DNA from: Acholoe squamosa
Taxonomy: Eukaryota; Annelida; Polychaeta; Phyllodocida; Polynoidae
Direction of reading: 5' to 3'
NCBI GenBank assembly: GCA_949317995.1
Contig: OX439035.1
Span: forward strand, 79,281,459 to 79,345,458
Length of the DNA: 64,000 bases
Every line of letters starts with the position of its first letter. The first letter of the stretch is position 1. The position numbers and the translations under genes are program-made. This document shows, one piece after another, positions 58,961 to 64,000 of this stretch. The notes below the pieces were generated by a model. That model was not told where the DNA came from. It was given only the letters and a program-made list of their open reading frames with translations, and did no database searches.

Positions 58961-60572
58961 GACATGACTGTATAATACACACAAGTGCTATTCAACATGA
59001 CAATATGGGTATAATGCTTCTGCTAACTATTCCCTAAGTAGATGACATTTTAACCAAATGAATATGAGTTGTGAGGCAGATGTTATTCGACTTTCCTTAA
59101 TCGCCTCATCATTGAAGCTGAAAGGGTCGCCAATATTATGATTACCCTCATCAGACCTGTTCTATAATTGAGGCCAACGACAATTGGGACTCGCTGAGTG
59201 AAATTTGGTTTGGTGCAGTGTTCATAAAATATTGACATCGGTTGTCTGACTCCTGAGTGTTCTGGTTTAAGCTCTTCGTGGCACATCCTCATCTACTTAA
59301 GTCAGATACTTTACCGAGAAACTTCAGTTTAATATAAATTCAGCAACCACACAACACAAAATCTGAGATCTGAACCCTCAAATCTCAAAGGTTCTGCCAG
59401 AGCACAGTGAGAAATAAGTTCCTTATAAGATACTATATCATAAAACCACTAGTTCTTTGTCTTTTCTCCCTTAAACCAGACATTTGCGAAATAAAGTGTT
59501 TTGGAACGTGCAGTGATATTCTCACAGTAACTGAGAAGGTGTCGGTCTAAGCATTACTATACTAATAAAGTTACATCGAATGTATATTGCTTCCGACCGT
59601 TTGCTATTTCATTTGCTCATGATGAATCTTATCGTATCTTTCACATTGCAAGTGATTCCTTGACACTCATTCTGATATCAGTAATATGATAGCTTATCGT
59701 TCTATTCACATTGTTAACGAATACTGAGTTATTACGGGGAAACCCTTCCCTCATTCAATTAAGAAGCTAGAATTACTTATTTGGGGTATTGGATCCATCT
59801 TGATTACATGATAGATTCTGGAAGTCTCAGGCTACGCCCTATAGGAACAGTGTCTTACACTGTGTTGTCGGAAAAAGGTCATCTAAGAGATATTCCAGCT
59901 TCCCATATTAAGCTTGCAAGGCGTTATCTCCAGCGGGGTATCTGCGCATATATATACAACGAGGTCAATCCTGGCCAGTATCGGCGGCTAGTTAATGGGC
60001 ACTTCTTCACAGGGCTTTGTTGGGGGCACCAAAAACTAGCCTTCAGGCAAAGTCATTATCCCTCCACCCCGTGAAGAGAGAATGGCTATATTAAATTGTT
60101 TCATGCGCCACAGTGCCCGAGAAGGGCCATGTATATGTTAAAACGTTATGCTACTCTCACCAGGCTGAATGATATCAAGAATTAAATCGCCTAGGATAGG
60201 GGATATAGCCGAGACGTGGGAGATAACCAACTTAGGGAGCAGCTCAGGCGAAGTGAGCTGCTGCTACACTGAGTAGCTCATTATACAGGGAGATAGGCCT
60301 GTGGCTGATGCTGAGTGGAGTCGAAGCCATCTAAAGCCAGCCCGAAGCCATGTCCTGCAGGCGCCGTTGGCATGTGGCTTCCCCTTAGCTGGGTGCATAT
60401 TCCAGATGATGGAGACAGGCGTACTCCCTGCCACTGCCTTCAGGGACCTGAGACTGTATATAACTTGTCTCCATGGAGAATATATGTACTCGAGACTAGC
60501 AGCAGCAGTGATAACAGTATCTCCATGCATATACAAATAATGGTTTGGCAGAGGTATCAGAGTATATAACTG

Positions 60573-60899
60573 CAGGGGCGTAGGAAAGGGGGGGGGCTGA
60601 ATATATAGGAGGTGGGGCCTGAATATGTCAGGGCCTCCCCCCCCCCAAAAAAAAAAAAGTGTCACGCCCCATTATAAAATGTACAAGATTCTCACAGTTC
60701 ACCACTCAAATTGGACAAATATGTCATTAAGATAGGGCAGCATTGTTTAAAGATAATTAAGCCATCAAGGTATGATCTTGTTTTATAAATCCCTAACAGT
60801 GTTGCATCAACACCAGTGCTCTCAAGCCGATAATCCAAGGTGGCTGGGGTGGGGGCCCCCTGCCCCCCCCCCAATGAAGATTTGCTTCCTACGCCTCTG
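60573..60899. mobile_element. 327-bp MITE related to 3116-3464
   Basis: The ends are CAGGGGCGTAGGAAAGGGGG and GCTTCCTACGCCTCTG, flanked by AACTG (60568-60572, 60900-60904). It shares the CCCCAATGAAGAT block before the right end with the first copy. Confidence 0.75.
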
Positions 60900-62000
60900 A
60901 ACTGGAGACACACGCCAGTTACAAACATCACATTTCAGCTGGATAGTGAAGTATTATCTAATATGAAATATGCCTTCAATTTGAAACTGTTATGATATGA
61001 TATCCACCCACGTAGGTCTAAATGAGTTAGTTGTCTGTACTGACTGACTGCTGCTAGATTGTGACACATACACCGGTGTTCACTCGGGGTGTGTCTGGTA
61101 ACTACAGCAGTGCCTGGATATGCCACTAACAAGATGAGATCCAATCAGAGATACAGGTAACACAATAGGCCTGTCCCATTCCCGCTCTCTGCCGCCTCCA
61201 CCCGGCCCTGCACCCTAACTCCATTAGCACAAATGAAATAAAGGCAGAGCCGTTCAAACCTGCCTCAACACCGCCATCCCACCAACACCGGATAAATCCA
61301 TTTGGGAGACCCCCACTCCCATCCCACATAAACCCTAACTGACCCTGAGCTCCAGCGACCGCCCCCTCTCACCCCGCCCACCGACCAACCACCATCCCCA
61401 GTGGACATTTTAACCCTTGGCCACCTCATCCTCGGCGTCTGGAGATGTCAGACACTGGGTCTTCACATCCGGGTAGGATTTAATATGCACCGCATGACCC
61501 CCGATGCGCCAAGCCCAAAGAGTGGGTGCGTCATATTGGCGCTTACAGTTTCTTCCTGTCCGACAATGGGAGTGTAAGTGTACGCTTGGCGTCGAGTGGC
61601 TTCAGGTATGTCGATGAGGGCACAGCAGCTGGAGAGTCAATGTGCCCTATTCACTGGGTTGTCAGGGCCGCCGGGGTGGGGGGTGGAGAAGGTGGGGTTG
61701 GTAGCCGGCGTGTTGGGGCCAGAGTTGGGGCGACAAGACTCGGGTCCGGGTTAGGAGCAGGCGCCATATTCATTCAACTCACAGGGCACGCGGCGCTTCA
61801 GCCAGGTGGCACGGTGAGCGCTGAATGCAGAACGCGGCCCACAAGATGTCCACAAATCTCCAGGGCTGGACTTTGGGTAGGGGAGGCTTCGTGTTCTCCC
61901 ATGCCGAACATAGACATAGCGCCATGCACCGAATCAGCTCACAATTCCCTAACTATGCCGGGTAGGTGAACTGGAACCAGAGCTCGTCTCTTTGACTGTA

Positions 62001-62032
62001 GGGTGGGTGGGTGGGTGGGTGGGGGGGGGGGG
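62001..62032 (+). repeat. (GGGT)n tract merging into poly-G
   Basis: Five GGGT units run into 12 or more G, a strong G-quadruplex-forming pattern on the plus strand. Confidence 0.85.
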
Positions 62033-63097
62033 TATAATTAGGATCACTTTGTTTTGTCCCTACTGATTGAGTGCAGATTCTATCGTTTCAAATCTTAACA
62101 ACCGTTGCCTTGTAAGTGATAAGCTTTCAGCGCTTTCGTGTAGAGTCGGCTACAAATGAACTCTGATATTTTGACAGATATCACAGTATAGTTGGTAGCA
62201 TTAAGACCAATCAATAGCACTCGGAAAGTGAAAAAAGCGGCAGGTGACGGAAATGACTCGTCGGTGTCTAGCTTTAGATTGCTAAGCCAAACAAGACGCC
62301 TTGTCAGCATAGGTTGTGGCAAGTGAGATCTAAGTAAAGCAAGGAATATTTCATAGCGTAAATCTAAGATTAATATCTTCTAAATCAATTACATTGAACA
62401 CTGACATGTGGTATGAGAAGGGGATCGACGGGGATATATAAAGCACAAGCGGTTTGGATAAAGTTAGGACAGTGTTGTGTGGAAGGGGATCCCCACTAGT
62501 GGCTGTAGGGAGTGAGTGCCAATCGTAGGGCTATACTTAAGGCAGAAAGGGTCATTTGAAGCAGGCAGAGGTACCAGCTAGTATATATACAGGCTAGGCA
62601 GGGCTGCACTGTGTACTCCATGGCCTTCATTTTGCCCCTGGGCTCGAATAACTCGAATTCAGGCCATCGCGCACAAAGTACGATATTAACCCCTCACCTT
62701 GCTGCCAACAGCCGTGTGACGGATGTTGTATCAAGTTTCTAATTACAGACCGAGCTGCTCCATATTGCTCCGACCTGCTCATCAGGATTCAGACCAGAAA
62801 CAGAGCAGGGTGCAGGGCAATGGCCGCCAGTCAGGCCACCATCGGTGATGTGTACCTCAGAGCATATTGCTTCTAACTTTTCTCAGAATTGCCCTTCGGC
62901 ACACTGCAATTGCAATAGTTGACTTACACTTTTGCTGAGTTTACCATCAGACAGTTCCTTTACAAACAGTATTCCACAATTTTGTTTTAAAAGTTATCCT
63001 CGCCCATTAGATGCGTGACTGGATGCACACACTATTACCCTAGTAGATTACACCTTCCTGAGGCCCTAGAATATAGCCTCCACGAAAAAATCAGTTC

Positions 63098-63202
63098 TAC
63101 TGATAAGACCTATCAGATGGGTACCAGTCAGCCCCCGAGAGGGCCGCAGTGAATCTTTGGGATTATCTCATTGGCTAATAATTACTCCTGCTAAGTCCGT
63201 AT
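63098..63202. repeat. Copy B of the 105-bp dispersed duplicated segment
   Basis: Same strand orientation as 31478-31582, and the similarity stops at about the same place on both sides (after CGTAT / GGTAT). Confidence 0.7.
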
Positions 63203-64000
63203 TCCGACCAAGCAGGATACACTATTGACCAATGAGAAAATTCCTTTCATTCAGTGCCGTGTTTTCAGGGTGCATTATGTAACACCTGGTACCCATCAGC
63301 TCACTGTTATCAGTCCTATCTCGCAAGGTATCAGCTTCAGCAGGGGTCAGCCCACTAAGGAACACGCTAAGGCCATATAGGAGGGATGTTACTCTTCCAC
63401 TAAGTATGAGGGGTGTGGGCGGAAGGTGGGAGTGATTCTGGTGTTTGTGGAGGGAGGAGGGTATCCACCGGTAGGTGTAAGTCCTCAGTAGACTGTTCCA
63501 CCGGTAACTGGAGGACAGAGGGTTGCAGCTGTCCATACTCCCGGCTTCGTACACTATGATAAACCCTGAATATCCTTTCCTGTATGCTCAATAGTAAAAA
63601 GGCGTGCAAGGGGAGAAAGAGCACTTTGCGCAGCTGAAGCTGGAAGGGTACTGAAGGTAAGACACAGGGGTGAAGAAAAGTTGCGAGGCTTCTAGAGTTA
63701 GATGTTCCAGACTACATATTGAACAATGCTACAACAGCCTCCTGTCGCTCTCGCTTCCCTGGAACATACATGTATTCAGCTGTGGCCTATGTATTGCTAA
63801 CAGAAGGACGGTAAATAACCCATGGTGTGCGGTTATACACTAGGGGGATCATATATACACTGTGTTTACCGAGTGGTCCTATGGGAGGAGAATGTGACCT
63901 TTCCTGACAAATCGAGTTAGCACATTGCCTAGTGACTCTAACAAGGGAGTTAATGGATTCCTTACAGTCGACAGATTTGCCCGATGGAAGTTTATATGGG

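Larger units (their letters stand above)
50163..64000. other. Upstream FUT8 region, no exon recognised
   Basis: I looked on the minus strand for the missing FUT8 segment (the coiled coil and the conserved stretch just before VILTDLW) and saw no match; the exons are either very diverged or lie beyond 64000. The region holds the minisatellite, three small elements, copy B of the dispersed segment, G tracts and seven of the GAGCWGCTC sites (five of them clustered) after 56.4 kb. Confidence 0.45.

Noticed and set aside
60264..60665. 133-codon minus-strand frame
   Set aside because: Its N-terminal part is the G/C-run end of the 60573-60899 MITE and the rest has no recognisable product.
61526..61969. 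147-codon frame on the plus strand
   Set aside because: Gly/Arg/Ala-rich with no domain, in a G/C-rich stretch; no splice or start context supports it.
63222..63624. Two overlapping minus-strand frames as a possible FUT8 first exon (hydrophobic LFLPLHAFLLL)
   Set aside because: FUT8 has a short tail then a membrane anchor and coiled coil; the following sequence here is Pro/Ser-rich without heptads, and no donor joins it in the phase required at 50162.

Overview
This is a piece of a metazoan nuclear genome: multi-exon genes with GT/AG introns, long intergenic and intronic stretches, microsatellites and many small transposon copies. It holds no operons, bacterial genes, CRISPR arrays or clear RNA genes. 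The taxon cannot be fixed from the window. A marine invertebrate, perhaps a lophotrochozoan such as a mollusc or brachiopod, fits the repeat types, but that is a low-confidence inference.

Two protein-coding genes are supported, both on the minus strand. (1) At 2259-8021 a complete gene of eight coding exons can be reconstructed with every splice phase closing. It predicts a 497-residue secreted or GPI-anchored protein with a signal peptide, a four-cysteine N-terminal region and two tandem PEBP-like domains. A TATAAAA box lies 67 bp before the start codon and an AATAAA signal just after the stop. (2) At 15095-50162 lie the last six coding exons of an alpha-1,6-fucosyltransferase (FUT8): the GT23 catalytic domain and the C-terminal SH3 domain. 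The five 3'-most exons sit within 2.8 kb, while the next exon upstream is 32.2 kb away. The exons for the N-terminal cytoplasmic tail, membrane anchor and coiled coil were not found and probably lie beyond the right edge.

The rest is mobile-element and non-coding DNA. The PEBP-gene introns carry nested foldback elements (4860-6227) and a small CAGGGG-ended element. The 32-kb FUT8 intron holds a 5'-truncated non-LTR retrotransposon (17917-19164) inserted 51 bp from a splice acceptor, a SINE-like insertion with a 14-bp target duplication, a decayed PIF/Harbinger transposon with a second opposite-strand reading frame (24255-27120) and a short relative of it (43406-43832), several long hairpins, and a cluster of NRF1/YY1/ETS-like sites near 32.7-33.2 kb. 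From 50 to 64 kb I see no convincing exon; it contains a degenerate minisatellite, further small elements and a striking recurrence of the palindrome GAGCWGCTC.

The two genes have no evident functional link: one is a surface or secreted lipid-binding-fold protein, the other a Golgi glycosylation enzyme. The strongest leads are the double-PEBP architecture, the GAGCWGCTC recurrence, a 105-bp ungapped duplicated segment 31.6 kb apart, and a near-consensus CTCF site between the two genes.
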